This document shows positions 51,065 to 60,525 of a stretch of DNA of 64,000 bases, piece by piece. The position numbers and the translations under genes were made by a program. The notes below the pieces were generated by a model. It saw only the letters and a list, made by a program, of their open reading frames with translations, was not told the DNA's origin and searched no databases. Numbering within the stretch: the first letter of the stretch is position 1; every line of letters begins with the position of its first letter. The DNA is from Alteromonas_E sp965248545. GTDB lineage: Bacteria; Pseudomonadota; Gammaproteobacteria; Enterobacterales; Alteromonadaceae. The stretch covers positions 2,418,001-2,482,000 of the forward strand of contig OZ252110.1 of NCBI GenBank assembly GCA_965248545.1, read 5' to 3'.

Positions 51065-51964
51065 ATGACTGAGCTCGAGCAGAATTTGCGAAAAATAGAT
51101 GACTTTGTACAAGTTCTCTGGCTCGACAAAGGATTAAGTGACAACACGCTGAGCGCTTACCGAACCGACTTGACTCGTTTCGCTGAATCACTGGTGGATT
51201 CGGCCATTGATTTGGAGCAAGTTGAAGAAACCGATGTTCAGCATTTTATTCGACAACGCAGTGATGCCGGTATGAGCCACCGCAGCACTAGCCGTTGTCT
51301 AAGTGCGTTACGCGCGTATTATTTGCACCTCATCCAGCGCGGCATCCGAGCAACAAATCCTTTGAGCCAGTTATCGAATCCAAAAGTGAGCGCTCCGCTT
51401 CCTAAAACACTGAGTGAGTCGCAAGTGGAAGCATTACTCGACGAGCCCAATGCGGATGATCCCCTCGAGATTCGCGACAAAGCGATGTTGGAAGTTTTAT
51501 ACGCAACAGGCCTGCGCGTGACTGAGCTGGTCAGCTTGCAGCTGCCCAATGTCAGTTTGCAACAAGGCGTAGTGCGCGTCATTGGTAAAGGCAATAAAGA
51601 GCGGCTGGTGCCACTCGGTGAAGCGGCAGTGGACACTTTAAGTACTTATTTAAAAATCGCCCGACAGGAATTGCTCAAACAACAAAGTGATGTGTTGTTC
51701 CCGAGCCGTAGGGGAGGGCAAATGACGCGTCAAACATTTTGGCATCGGCTTAAGTTTTACGCGTCGAGAGCGGGTATTGAAGTTGATTTGTCTCCTCACA
51801 CTCTACGTCACGCTTTCGCCACGCACCTGTTAAATCATGGCGCCGATTTGCGGGTTGTACAAATGTTACTCGGACACAGTGATCTATCCACCACTCAAAT
51901 ATACACTCACGTGGCCAAACAGCGTTTGCAATCGGTCGTAAGTGAACATCATCCAAGAGGGTAA
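51065..51964 (+). CDS. xerD: Tyrosine recombinase XerD
   Basis: 299 residues with an N-terminal SAM-like core-binding domain (about 8-95) and a catalytic domain containing ATGLRVTELVSLQL (Arg), HTLRHAFATHLLNHG (His-x-x-Arg), the LLGHSDLSTTQIYTHV (His and nucleophile Tyr). With XerC it resolves chromosome dimers at dif. It starts on the base after djlA and is the housekeeping XerD rather than an island integrase. Confidence 0.97.
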   Translation: MTELEQNLRKIDDFVQVLWLDKGLSDNTLSAYRTDLTRFAESLVDSAIDLEQVEETDVQHFIRQRSDAGMSHRSTSRCLSALRAYYLHLIQRGIRATNPLSQLSNPKVSAPLPKTLSESQVEALLDEPNADDPLEIRDKAMLEVLYATGLRVTELVSLQLPNVSLQQGVVRVIGKGNKERLVPLGEAAVDTLSTYLKIARQELLKQQSDVLFPSRRGGQMTRQTFWHRLKFYASRAGIEVDLSPHTLRHAFATHLLNHGADLRVVQMLLGHSDLSTTQIYTHVAKQRLQSVVSEHHPRG

Positions 51965-52160
51965 ACATAACGTATCCGATAAAACACGTATTATCGGCGA
52001 CAACGCGTTTTTACTCGCGCGATAGTTTGGTAGTATGCGCGAGCACAAAACGTCAAACTCCAGTTTTTATCGCGCGCGGATCGGATGAACTGAAAGCGTT
52101 TCGGATTATCTAAGGTCTATGAGGTTGACGTAAACAACGAAAATTGGAGATAGGTTCCGA

Positions 52161-52874
52161 GTGAAATTTTTAGTCAAATCTTTAGTGGCAGTTATTGCCC
52201 TTAGCGCCGCTTTTGCATCAAATGCGGACAATTACGATCAGGTAAAGCAGAAGCTCCAAGCTAGCTTGTCGTTATCGATTCTTTCAATTGCAGATGCACC
52301 GGTTCCCGGTTTGATCCAAGTGAATACTGATCGCGGGCTTTTTTATGCTAGCGAAGACGGTAAGTATTTCATGCGTGCCAATATTTACAATTTAGACGCG
52401 CAAATGCGCAACGAGACTGAAGTCGCACTAACCTCAATCCGCCTCGACGGGTTAAAAGATTTTGCAGACGACGTTATCGAATTCAAAGCGAAAAACGAGA
52501 AATATGTGGTAAACGTATTTACCGATATTACCTGCGGCTATTGTCGCAAACTGCACAACGAAATCACTGAATATAACGACGCTGGCATAACAGTTCGTTA
52601 CCTAGCTTTCCCTCGTGGTGGCTTAAACAGCGCTGGATACCAGGATATGGTATCAGTGTGGTGTGCTGAAGATAAGCAAGACGCTATGACAACGGCCAAA
52701 GCGGGGAGTAAAGTCGCTAACACAACATGCGCTAATTCGGTCGCAGAGCAGTACCGCTTTGGCCAGCGAGTCGGTGTTACCGGTACGCCAAACATAATTT
52801 TGTCGAACGGGACTGTCATTCCGGGTTATCAGCCTGCGAAAGTACTTGAGCAAGTGATTAAAGATAACTCATAA
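52161..52874 (+). CDS. dsbC: Thiol-disulfide isomerase DsbC
   Basis: 237 residues from a GTG start, with a signal peptide (about 1-22), an N-terminal dimer domain (about 25-80), and a thioredoxin domain with the active-site motif FTDITCGYCRKLH (CGYC) and the cis-Pro TGTPNI. A second Cys pair (WCAEDK, TTCANS) forms the structural disulfide. It reshuffles wrong disulfides in the periplasm. The xerD-dsbC-recJ order is the standard one. Confidence 0.97.
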   Translation: MKFLVKSLVAVIALSAAFASNADNYDQVKQKLQASLSLSILSIADAPVPGLIQVNTDRGLFYASEDGKYFMRANIYNLDAQMRNETEVALTSIRLDGLKDFADDVIEFKAKNEKYVVNVFTDITCGYCRKLHNEITEYNDAGITVRYLAFPRGGLNSAGYQDMVSVWCAEDKQDAMTTAKAGSKVANTTCANSVAEQYRFGQRVGVTGTPNIILSNGTVIPGYQPAKVLEQVIKDNS

Positions 52875-52894
52875 TTTAGCCTGTTTTCGCTAAT

Positions 52895-52921
52895 GGTGCG
52901 GTGTTAGGCCGCACCTTCTTG
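52895..52921 (+). terminator. Terminator after dsbC
   Basis: GGTGCGG (52895-52901) pairs with CCGCACC (52909-52915) around a 7-base loop and is followed by TTCTTGTT. It ends 15 bases before the recJ start, so it may be partial or leaky. Confidence 0.6.
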
Positions 52922-52935
52922 TTCTGCAGACGGGT

Positions 52936-54666
52936 ATGCCTCTAAATATTGTTCGTTCCACACAACTAAACCCAGAAGATTTTCCTGACTGGATCAAACC
53001 GCTTGACCTTCACCCAGTAATCAAACGCTTGTATTTGAATCGCGGGATTAACCGCGCGGAAGAAATAGACTGCGGTGCAGCGCACTTGCTCAACTATCAG
53101 TTGCTGGCTGGAATTGAGCCTGCGGTCGCGTTGTTAGTAAACGCCTTTTCGCAGCAACGCAAAATTATCGTGGTCGGTGACTTTGATGCCGATGGCGCGA
53201 CAAGCACGGCATTGTGCCTGTTGGCTTTGACTGAAATGGGCGCATACCATGTGGACCATCTCGTCCCCAATCGGTTTGAGTACGGCTATGGTTTAACGCC
53301 AGAAATCGTTGATGTTGCACACCAACAAGGTGCCCAATTAATCATTACCGTTGACAATGGGATCTCATGCCACGCGGGTGTTGCACACGCTAAGGCACTG
53401 GGGATGGAGGTATTAATTACCGATCATCACTTGCCCGCCGAAACACTCCCTGACGCCGATGCAATTGTTAACCCGAATCAACCTGAGTGTCACTTTCCAT
53501 CAAAAATGTTAGCCGGTGTTGGCGTAGCTTTTTATTTAATGGTGGCTTTGCGCGCAAAACTAAAAGATACCGGTTGGTTTGAGCAGCGCGGTATCGCACA
53601 GCCGAATCTTGCTAGTTACCTTGATTTAGTCGCGTTAGGCACCGTTGCTGATGTTGTGCCGTTAGACCGTAACAACCGGATCCTTGTCCATCAAGGTCTG
53701 CAGCGGATTCGGGCCGGCAAATGCCGGCCTGGGATCCTGGCGATGTTAGAGGTGGCCAATAAAAAGCCCTATCAGTTAAATGCCAGTGATTTGGGGTTTG
53801 TCTTGGGGCCTCGCTTGAATGCGGCTGGACGTTTAGATGACATGTCACTTGGCATTGCCTGTTTGCTTGCAAACGATAGCCAACATGCTCGAAGTTTGGC
53901 GATGGAACTGGATCGCTTGAATCAAGAGCGCAAACACATAGAACATTCTATGCAACAAGAAGCGTTGGCTGCATTGGAGAGTGTACAGCTGGAACAACAA
54001 TTGCCCCTAGGACTGGTTATTTATCAGGCCGATTTTCATGCTGGCGTGATTGGCATTGTTGCGGGACGTTTGAAAGACAAAATGCATCGACCTACAGTTG
54101 TGTTTGCCGAAGAATCCGATCAGGTGCTGAAAGGTTCGGCGCGCTCGGTAAAGGGTATACATATTCGCGACGTTTTGGAGGCAGTTAACAGCAAACATCC
54201 GCAGCTTATTATCAAATTTGGCGGTCATGCCATGGCAGCCGGCTTGAGTCTTCAAAAACACAATTTGGACGCGTTTAACGAAGCGTTTAATCAGCAACTC
54301 GCCGCGTTTGAGCAACAGATTACGCAAACTCAGCAAATTCAATCAGACGGTGAATTACCCGGTGAGTGTTTGGCGCTGACATTCGCTGAAGAATTGGGTA
54401 AAGCCGGCCCGTGGGGGCAGGGATTCTCGGAACCCATTTTCGACGGTCACTTTTTTATTCGAGATCAGCGCATTGTGGGCGAAAAACACTTGAAAATGTT
54501 GCTATCTGATTCATCTGGAAATACTGTGGATGCTATTGCTTTCAATGTAGATCGCGACATTTGGCCTAAAAATACAACAAATTCGGTGCAAATGGCCTAT
54601 AAGTTGGATGTAAATGAATTCCGAAATCAGCGTTCCGTTCAACTAATTGTTGAAGCGTTGGAGTGA
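52936..54666 (+). CDS. recJ: Single-stranded-DNA exonuclease RecJ
   Basis: 576 residues with the DHH/DHHA1 motifs: VVGDFDADGATST (I), VTDHHLPAETLPDADAIVNPNQ (III) and later GGHAMAAGLS. The last third is the OB-fold DNA-binding domain. A 5'-3' ssDNA exonuclease in recombination and mismatch/base-excision repair. The start ATG is 62 bases after dsbC. Confidence 0.97.
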   Translation: MPLNIVRSTQLNPEDFPDWIKPLDLHPVIKRLYLNRGINRAEEIDCGAAHLLNYQLLAGIEPAVALLVNAFSQQRKIIVVGDFDADGATSTALCLLALTEMGAYHVDHLVPNRFEYGYGLTPEIVDVAHQQGAQLIITVDNGISCHAGVAHAKALGMEVLITDHHLPAETLPDADAIVNPNQPECHFPSKMLAGVGVAFYLMVALRAKLKDTGWFEQRGIAQPNLASYLDLVALGTVADVVPLDRNNRILVHQGLQRIRAGKCRPGILAMLEVANKKPYQLNASDLGFVLGPRLNAAGRLDDMSLGIACLLANDSQHARSLAMELDRLNQERKHIEHSMQQEALAALESVQLEQQLPLGLVIYQADFHAGVIGIVAGRLKDKMHRPTVVFAEESDQVLKGSARSVKGIHIRDVLEAVNSKHPQLIIKFGGHAMAAGLSLQKHNLDAFNEAFNQQLAAFEQQITQTQQIQSDGELPGECLALTFAEELGKAGPWGQGFSEPIFDGHFFIRDQRIVGEKHLKMLLSDSSGNTVDAIAFNVDRDIWPKNTTNSVQMAYKLDVNEFRNQRSVQLIVEALE

Positions 54667-54673
54667 GAACGCG

Positions 54674-54961
54674 ATGAGTAAAATCGGCAACAAAGCGGTC
54701 AACGACTTACTCGCCAATCATCAGGCGCTAAACCATTCTGCAGACTGTAAAGTCAAGAGCCATGTGCAACGCCAGCAAGATGATTGGTTCGTGAACACCT
54801 TGATGATCGAAGGCTACGATGTGCCGTTTATTTATCGGCGTAAGCAACCCTACCAATCGTTAAAAGGCGCTCGAGTCAATCTTACCTACTATGCGAAGAC
54901 CGAAGATATTGGAGGAATACCGTTTGAAACGATGAAAGTAGTCAGGGTTAAGCGAAGTTAA
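54674..54961 (+). CDS. Small conserved hypothetical between recJ and recO
   Basis: 95 residues from the ATG at 54674, 7 bases after recJ; an earlier in-frame start lies inside recJ. Lys/Gln-rich with a segment DDWFVNTLMIEGYDVPFIYRRKQPYQSLKGARVNLTYY suggesting a small beta-rich domain. I recognise it only as a conserved hypothetical often sitting between recJ and recO in related genomes. Ends one base before recO. Confidence 0.75.
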   Translation: MSKIGNKAVNDLLANHQALNHSADCKVKSHVQRQQDDWFVNTLMIEGYDVPFIYRRKQPYQSLKGARVNLTYYAKTEDIGGIPFETMKVVRVKRS

Positions 54962-54962
54962 C

Positions 54963-55685
54963 ATGCCCAACATCGAAGTGGAAGGATATGTTTTACATCG
55001 GATGCCGTATCGCGAGACGAGTCTGTTAATCGATGTATTTTCCGAGTCAATGGGCATTGTGCGGGGTGTTGCAAAAGGCGTTAGGGGAAGTAAAACTGAC
55101 CGCAAGAGCTTATTGCAACCTTTTCAACCGCTGGTGGTGTCAGTCTCGGGACGCCATGACTTAAAGAACTTCGGTCGTGTCGAGGCCAAAGGAGCTGCCC
55201 TCAACTTGGTTCACAATAGCCTGTTTTGTGGTTTCTATGTGAATGAATTGTTGAATCGCGCCTTGCCAAAAGGACTGCCTGCGGAAGATCTATATCACCA
55301 CTATTTCCCGATGCTAGAAGTCTTGGCGAGTTTTCCGGTCGATGCTAAGGTGGCCGATTTTGAACCGTTGCTACGCTCGTTTGAACTGCTATTACTGGAT
55401 GAAACCGGCTACCTGCCAGATTTTTCGCACTGCGCAGATTCCGGGCAACCGATTCGGCAGGAGTCGGTTTATCAATTTGTCGTCGAGGGTGGGTTTTGCG
55501 AATCGAAGTTGCAGACAGCTGTGCATTCTGACTACTTTTTTGGCTATGAGTTGATGAAAATAGCGCAACAACAATGGGATCAACAAAGTTTGCCAGCTGC
55601 AAAACGTTTAATGAGGCTGGCGCTACCCGCCGTGATCGGTGCCAAACCACTCAACAGCAGAACCCTGTTTACAGGGGTTCGTTAA
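54963..55685 (+). CDS. recO: DNA repair protein RecO
   Basis: 240 residues: N-terminal OB-fold with EGYVLHRMPYRETSLLIDVFSE, central helical region, and a C-terminal part with DETGYLPDFSHCADSGQPI where zinc-binding cysteines are partly lost, as in other gammaproteobacterial RecO. With RecR it loads RecA onto SSB-covered gaps. Confidence 0.96.
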   Translation: MPNIEVEGYVLHRMPYRETSLLIDVFSESMGIVRGVAKGVRGSKTDRKSLLQPFQPLVVSVSGRHDLKNFGRVEAKGAALNLVHNSLFCGFYVNELLNRALPKGLPAEDLYHHYFPMLEVLASFPVDAKVADFEPLLRSFELLLLDETGYLPDFSHCADSGQPIRQESVYQFVVEGGFCESKLQTAVHSDYFFGYELMKIAQQQWDQQSLPAAKRLMRLALPAVIGAKPLNSRTLFTGVR

Positions 55686-55803
55686 GCACAGATTCTTGCC
55701 TAGATTAGGCGAACAAAATCTTAGATAAACCAGACAAATCACTTCGATTTTGCTACGCTATAGCCCACTTCCGCACGTCTTTAACCCAACTCAGAGGTTT
55801 GAT

Positions 55804-56553
55804 TTGAACGACATTCTACTTGGGGTCAACATCGACCACATTGCGACGCTCAGGAATGCGCGTGGTACTGATTATCCGGATCCGATTCATGCGGCTTATA
55901 TAGCCGAGCACGCAGGCGCAGATGGCATAACCGTTCATCTCCGCGAAGATCGCCGTCACATAAAAGACCGAGATGTCGAGATCTTGAGCCAAACAATTCA
56001 GACTCGTCTGAATTTAGAAATGGCGATAACTGACGAAATGCTTGGTATTGCGACTCGACTGAAACCAACGTTTTGTTGCTTGGTACCCGAAAAGCGCGCC
56101 GAACTGACTACCGAAGGGGGGTTGGATGTCGCGGGTAACGTTGACAATGTCAAAGCAGCATGTCAGCAACTTGCCGATGCGGGCATTTTGGTCTCTTTGT
56201 TTATTGATGCGGATGAACGTCAAATAGAGGCTGCACAGGAATGTCAGGCTCCGTTTATTGAGATTCATACCGGGCATTACGCCGATGCGACCATTGAAGC
56301 GGAGCAAAACCGCTATTTGCAACAATTAATTCACGGCATCGAGTACGCTGATTCACTTGGTCTTAAAGTCAATGCTGGCCACGGTTTGCACTACCACAAT
56401 GTCAAACCAATTGCTGCTATTCCACAACTGATTGAATTGAATATCGGACACGCGATTATCGGCCGCGCCGTTATTGATGGTCTCGACAAAGCGGTTCGAG
56501 ATATGCGCGATTTGATGCAAGAGGCGCGACAGCAGTCATTGTTGCGTCAATAA
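55804..56553 (+). CDS. pdxJ: Pyridoxine 5'-phosphate synthase PdxJ
   Basis: 249 residues starting at TTG 55804 (AGAGG 6 bases upstream), which gives MNDILLGVNIDHIATLRNARG; earlier frame positions are not family-like. TIM-barrel motifs LGVNIDHIATLRNARGTDYPDP, HLREDRRHIKDRDV and GHAIIGRAVIDGLDKAVRDM are complete. It condenses the PdxA product with deoxyxylulose 5-phosphate to give PNP. pdxJ-acpS order as in E. coli. Confidence 0.97.
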   Translation: MNDILLGVNIDHIATLRNARGTDYPDPIHAAYIAEHAGADGITVHLREDRRHIKDRDVEILSQTIQTRLNLEMAITDEMLGIATRLKPTFCCLVPEKRAELTTEGGLDVAGNVDNVKAACQQLADAGILVSLFIDADERQIEAAQECQAPFIEIHTGHYADATIEAEQNRYLQQLIHGIEYADSLGLKVNAGHGLHYHNVKPIAAIPQLIELNIGHAIIGRAVIDGLDKAVRDMRDLMQEARQQSLLRQ

Positions 56554-56569
56554 CAGCTGAGGGAAGAAA

Positions 56570-56950
56570 ATGATAGTCGGCTTGGGAACAGATATCGTCG
56601 AAATCGATCGCATCGAGGCACAATGTGCCAAATCGTCTCGGTTAGCCGAGCGCGTTTTAACCGAGTCAGAGATGGCCGTGTTTGGTAAGCATCTGCACCC
56701 AGCTCGCTACTTAGCAAAACGGTTTGCCGCGAAAGAGGCTGCAGTAAAGGCTTTGGGCACGGGGATCGGACACGGCATTAGTTGGCAGCATATTGAAGTA
56801 ACGAATAACGATCTAGGCCAGCCCCAACTGTTGTTTTCTGGCGAATTTGCGTCGCAATGTGAGCGCAGAGGCATTACTAACAGTGCCGTATCGATTTCCG
56901 ATGAAAAACACTACGCAGTAGCAACTGTCATACTCGAAACTGGCCAATAG
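56570..56950 (+). CDS. acpS: Holo-[acyl-carrier-protein] synthase AcpS
   Basis: 126 residues with GLGTDIVEIDRIE (Mg-binding Asp), RYLAKRFAAKEAAVKALGTGIG and VSISDEKHYAVATVI. It transfers 4'-phosphopantetheine from CoA to apo-ACP. 16 bases after pdxJ. Confidence 0.97.
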   Translation: MIVGLGTDIVEIDRIEAQCAKSSRLAERVLTESEMAVFGKHLHPARYLAKRFAAKEAAVKALGTGIGHGISWQHIEVTNNDLGQPQLLFSGEFASQCERRGITNSAVSISDEKHYAVATVILETGQ

Positions 56951-56952
56951 CC

Positions 56953-58356
56953 GTGGTTTCATTTTTTAAAGCGCCAAAAGCGAAAAGAGCGACGAAGCGC
57001 AAGCATCGTTCGCCGCATGCTCAGCGACAAGGCAAACTACTCTTGTCCGAGGTTACGGTGGACAGCCTTGAGCACCATGGTTTTGGGGTTGCTAAGGAAA
57101 GCGCGGTTGCAGCGACCGTAGCGCATCCGGTTATCTTCGTTGAGGGAGCGTTACCCGGAGAAGTCTGTGACGTGCGCATTACCCAGCAAAAACGCCAGGT
57201 ATGGTTTGGCACTGCAGAACGTGTTACTCAACCTAGTTCACTCAGAGTCCCCGCGTTTTGTCCTCACGCGCAGGTGTGTGGAGGCTGCCAGCTGAGCCAC
57301 ATTGACCCTCAATCCCTGCGGCCGCTGCGGCGAGAAGCGATAAAAGAACTTCTTGAGCGAATTGCCGGCGTGACTGACTATCAATGGTTGCCCGACTTGC
57401 AAGCAGAACCACGGGGTTATCGACGTAAAACCCGACTTGCCATTGACGCTCGGGATGCCAATGATGTTCGTATCGGGTTTCGTCAACAGGGCACCAATCA
57501 GGTCGTTGACATACCCAGCTGTGAGGTCTTGACTCAACCTTTGCAAGTGTTACTTGCAGCTATTCGAGAATGGTCAAAATGCGATAATGCAGTTAGAAAA
57601 ATTGGCCATATCAGCCTGTTTGAAGGCGATGAAGGTTGCCTTATCTGCGTCCGTAGCACAGGCAAGCTGGACGCCACAGCACTTAATTCTCTGCACGAAT
57701 TAGGGATCACTCACAAAGCTCGAATCGACGTTGTGCACCCCAATGGACAGTCCGATAGTATGGGGGCTGAGCAGTTGCATATCTGCTATTCACCGCACCA
57801 AGATATATCGATCAGGGTTGGTGCTGATGATTTTGTACAAATCAATGACAGTGTCAATCGCCAAATGGTTAACCAAGTATTGACTTGGTTGGATGATCTC
57901 AATGTGACGACCGTGATGGATTTGTTTTGTGGCACCGGCAACTTTAGTATGCCGCTAGCGAAACAAGGTTATCGGGTGACTGGTGTGGAAGGCGTGGAAA
58001 GCATGGTGGAGCGCGCTCGCGACACGGCAGCGCAATACGCACTAAACCAGTGCAGTTTTTTGCACCATGATCTGCTCAACCCTAGTTCAGTTAACGCCTT
58101 GTTGGGCACTGCGGTTGATGCCGTTATCCTCGACCCTTCTAGAGAAGGAGCATTGGAGGTGTGTCGTCAGTTAGCGCCGCATAACCAGCCCAATCTTGTG
58201 TACGTATCTTGCAACCCTGCCAGCTTTGCGCGTGATGCACATGCGCTGATTGGTACCGGCTATCAGTTGAAACGTCTGGCTCTAGTGGAAATGTTTGCGT
58301 ATACCAAACATACCGAGTTGATTTCGCTGTTTCAGCCAGCACAGATGATGAAGTAA
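56953..58356 (+). CDS. rlmD: 23S rRNA m5U1939 methyltransferase RlmD
   Basis: 467 residues from GTG 56953. TRAM-like N-domain (about 25-90), an Fe-S cluster site (FCPHAQVCGGCQLSH) and an SAM domain with MDLFCGTGNFSMPL, VILDPSREGA and YVSCNPASFARD, in which the catalytic Cys lies. A Lys/Arg-rich N-terminus fits RNA binding. Starts 2 bases after acpS. Confidence 0.97.
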   Translation: MVSFFKAPKAKRATKRKHRSPHAQRQGKLLLSEVTVDSLEHHGFGVAKESAVAATVAHPVIFVEGALPGEVCDVRITQQKRQVWFGTAERVTQPSSLRVPAFCPHAQVCGGCQLSHIDPQSLRPLRREAIKELLERIAGVTDYQWLPDLQAEPRGYRRKTRLAIDARDANDVRIGFRQQGTNQVVDIPSCEVLTQPLQVLLAAIREWSKCDNAVRKIGHISLFEGDEGCLICVRSTGKLDATALNSLHELGITHKARIDVVHPNGQSDSMGAEQLHICYSPHQDISIRVGADDFVQINDSVNRQMVNQVLTWLDDLNVTTVMDLFCGTGNFSMPLAKQGYRVTGVEGVESMVERARDTAAQYALNQCSFLHHDLLNPSSVNALLGTAVDAVILDPSREGALEVCRQLAPHNQPNLVYVSCNPASFARDAHALIGTGYQLKRLALVEMFAYTKHTELISLFQPAQMMK

Positions 58357-58359
58357 TCG

Positions 58360-60525
58360 ATGGTTTCTACACGTAAAGTCCACAATTCCGAACGCCCCTC
58401 CTTTGAGCAGTGGATGGAACAGCTTGCATTGCCCGATTCCACTAAACAGCGTTTGAGAGAAATCGCCGACCAACCTGAGATCCTGTTAGTGGGTCAAGAA
58501 ATGGTCGAAATACTGATCCAATTAAATATGGATGACGTCACGCTACAAGCTGCGTTGGTGTTTCCTTATTGCCAGCGACACGAATTATCGAATCAAGATG
58601 TAGTTGACAATTTTGGCAGTGAAATTGGTTCATTGGTCGAGGGCGTGCGCAAAATGGAAGCGATCAGAGCGCTACACGGCAGGGGCACAACGCGCGGAAG
58701 TGAACACGATCAGCAAATCGATAGCGTGCGCCGTATGCTATTAGCAATGGTGGAAGACGTACGTGCTGTTGTGATTAAAATGGCTGAACGCATCTGTGCA
58801 TTGCAGTCCGTCAAAAAAGCGGACGAGGAGACTCGCGTGATGGTGGCGACAGAGTGTGCGTCCATCTACGCCCCCCTCGCGAATAGGCTTGGTATTGGGC
58901 AATTAAAGTGGGAGCTAGAAGACTTAGCGTTTCGTTACTTGCATCCGCAAACGTATAAACACATTGCCGGTATGTTGGATGAAAAACGAGCCGACCGCAC
59001 GCAATACATTGAAGATATGGTCGACCGTTTACAAGGCTTACTCAACGAACAAGGGATTCAAGCGACGGTATACGGGCGTCCCAAGCACATATTCAGTATC
59101 TGGAAGAAGATGCAGAAAAAGCGTCTGTCGTTCGAGCAGCTTTTCGATATACGCGCCATGCGCATAATTGCCGACCGTCTACAAGATTGTTACGCTGCTC
59201 TGGGCATTGTGCATGCAAACTTTAAGCACATCCCGAATGAGTTCGATGACTATATCGCCACACCCAAAACAAATGGGTATCAGTCGATTCACACCGTGAT
59301 TGTGGGTCCGCTGGGTAAATCGATAGAGATTCAAATTCGAACTCAGCAGATGCATCAGGACGCCGAATTGGGGGTGGCTGCGCATTGGAAATACAAAGAA
59401 GGTCCGCAAAACAAGGCTTCTGGGCATGAAGAACGCTTAAATTGGCTACGTAAAATCTTACAGTGGCAAGAAGAGGTTGCAGAATCGGGTGACATTGTTG
59501 AAGAGCTGCGCAGTCAGGTTTTTGATGATCGAGTATATGTATTTACCCCCCGGGGCGATGTCTTAGACTTGCCGTTAGGTGCTACTCCTCTGGACTTTGC
59601 CTACTATATTCATACCAATATTGGTCACCGATGCAATGGTGCCAAGGTGAATGGACGCATCGTACCTTTCACCTATAGGCTAAAAAGCGGAGATCAAGTC
59701 GAAATCCTAACAGGCAAAGAGCCAAACCCTAGTCGAGACTGGATGCATCCCGGTTTGGGTTATATTCATTCTTCGCGTGCTCGCGCTACCATCCACAGCT
59801 TCTTTAAGCGTCAGGACCGTGATAAAAACCTTGAAGCAGGTAAAGAAATCGCCGAGCGTGAACTGAACAAAGCCCACGTGCCTCTCAATATGTTGGCAGA
59901 CGCACTTGACCGCTTCAATCAGTCTAATCTGGATGACTTATATGCTGCGATCGGGATCGGTGACGTAAAAATCATGTCTCTGGTGAGGTTTCTCAAGCAG
60001 AAGATTGCACCACCAGAGCCTGAGCCGACCACATTTAAACCCGCGCGTTCGTCGAAAAAGACTAATAAACGCAGTGACAGTGTTGAAATAGAGGGTGTTG
60101 GGCATTTGATGAGCCACTTAGCAAACTGCTGTCAGCCGGTGCCTGGTGAACCGATTGTCGGGTACATCACCCAAGGTCGCGGTGTCAGTGTGCACCGGCT
60201 CAACTGCGATCAAGTTGCCCACTTACTTAGCCAGCACCCGGAACGACAGCTCGACGTCAACTGGGCTGACGATGTAAGCGTTGGTTTCGAAGCTCAAGTG
60301 ATTGTTATGTGCACCGACCGTACGGGCATTTTACGCGATATTACAACGGTCCTCGCTAATCAGCGCGTCGCGCTGCTCGGCGTTAACAGTATCAGTAATA
60401 AGGCGTCTCAATCTGCGGATATTGTGCTCACCATAGAAGTTCAGGATGTGGATACACTGCGCAAAGTAATGAGCAGTCTCAACCAAATAAATGATGTGTA
60501 TGACGTAGCAAGGAAAGACGCGTGA
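58360..60525 (+). CDS. relA: (p)ppGpp synthetase I RelA
   Basis: 721 residues: degenerate HD hydrolase domain (about 30-190), synthetase domain (about 235-350, containing PKTNGYQSIHT), TGS (about 400-465), a linker, and C-terminal zinc-finger/ACT domains (about 600-720). HD motif residues are missing, so it is the synthetase-only type. It senses uncharged tRNA on ribosomes and starts the stringent response. Overlaps mazG by 4 bases. Confidence 0.96.
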   Translation: MVSTRKVHNSERPSFEQWMEQLALPDSTKQRLREIADQPEILLVGQEMVEILIQLNMDDVTLQAALVFPYCQRHELSNQDVVDNFGSEIGSLVEGVRKMEAIRALHGRGTTRGSEHDQQIDSVRRMLLAMVEDVRAVVIKMAERICALQSVKKADEETRVMVATECASIYAPLANRLGIGQLKWELEDLAFRYLHPQTYKHIAGMLDEKRADRTQYIEDMVDRLQGLLNEQGIQATVYGRPKHIFSIWKKMQKKRLSFEQLFDIRAMRIIADRLQDCYAALGIVHANFKHIPNEFDDYIATPKTNGYQSIHTVIVGPLGKSIEIQIRTQQMHQDAELGVAAHWKYKEGPQNKASGHEERLNWLRKILQWQEEVAESGDIVEELRSQVFDDRVYVFTPRGDVLDLPLGATPLDFAYYIHTNIGHRCNGAKVNGRIVPFTYRLKSGDQVEILTGKEPNPSRDWMHPGLGYIHSSRARATIHSFFKRQDRDKNLEAGKEIAERELNKAHVPLNMLADALDRFNQSNLDDLYAAIGIGDVKIMSLVRFLKQKIAPPEPEPTTFKPARSSKKTNKRSDSVEIEGVGHLMSHLANCCQPVPGEPIVGYITQGRGVSVHRLNCDQVAHLLSQHPERQLDVNWADDVSVGFEAQVIVMCTDRTGILRDITTVLANQRVALLGVNSISNKASQSADIVLTIEVQDVDTLRKVMSSLNQINDVYDVARKDA

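Noticed and set aside
51065..51964. XerD as an integrase of a genomic island
   Set aside because: It sits in the conserved djlA/xerD/dsbC/recJ housekeeping order, has XerD length and motifs, and no att-like repeats or cargo genes adjoin.
51976..51997. Hairpin after xerD as an intrinsic terminator
   Set aside because: CCGATAA/TTATCGG is only 7 bp and is followed by CGACAACG, with no U-tract; not strong enough to list as a terminator.
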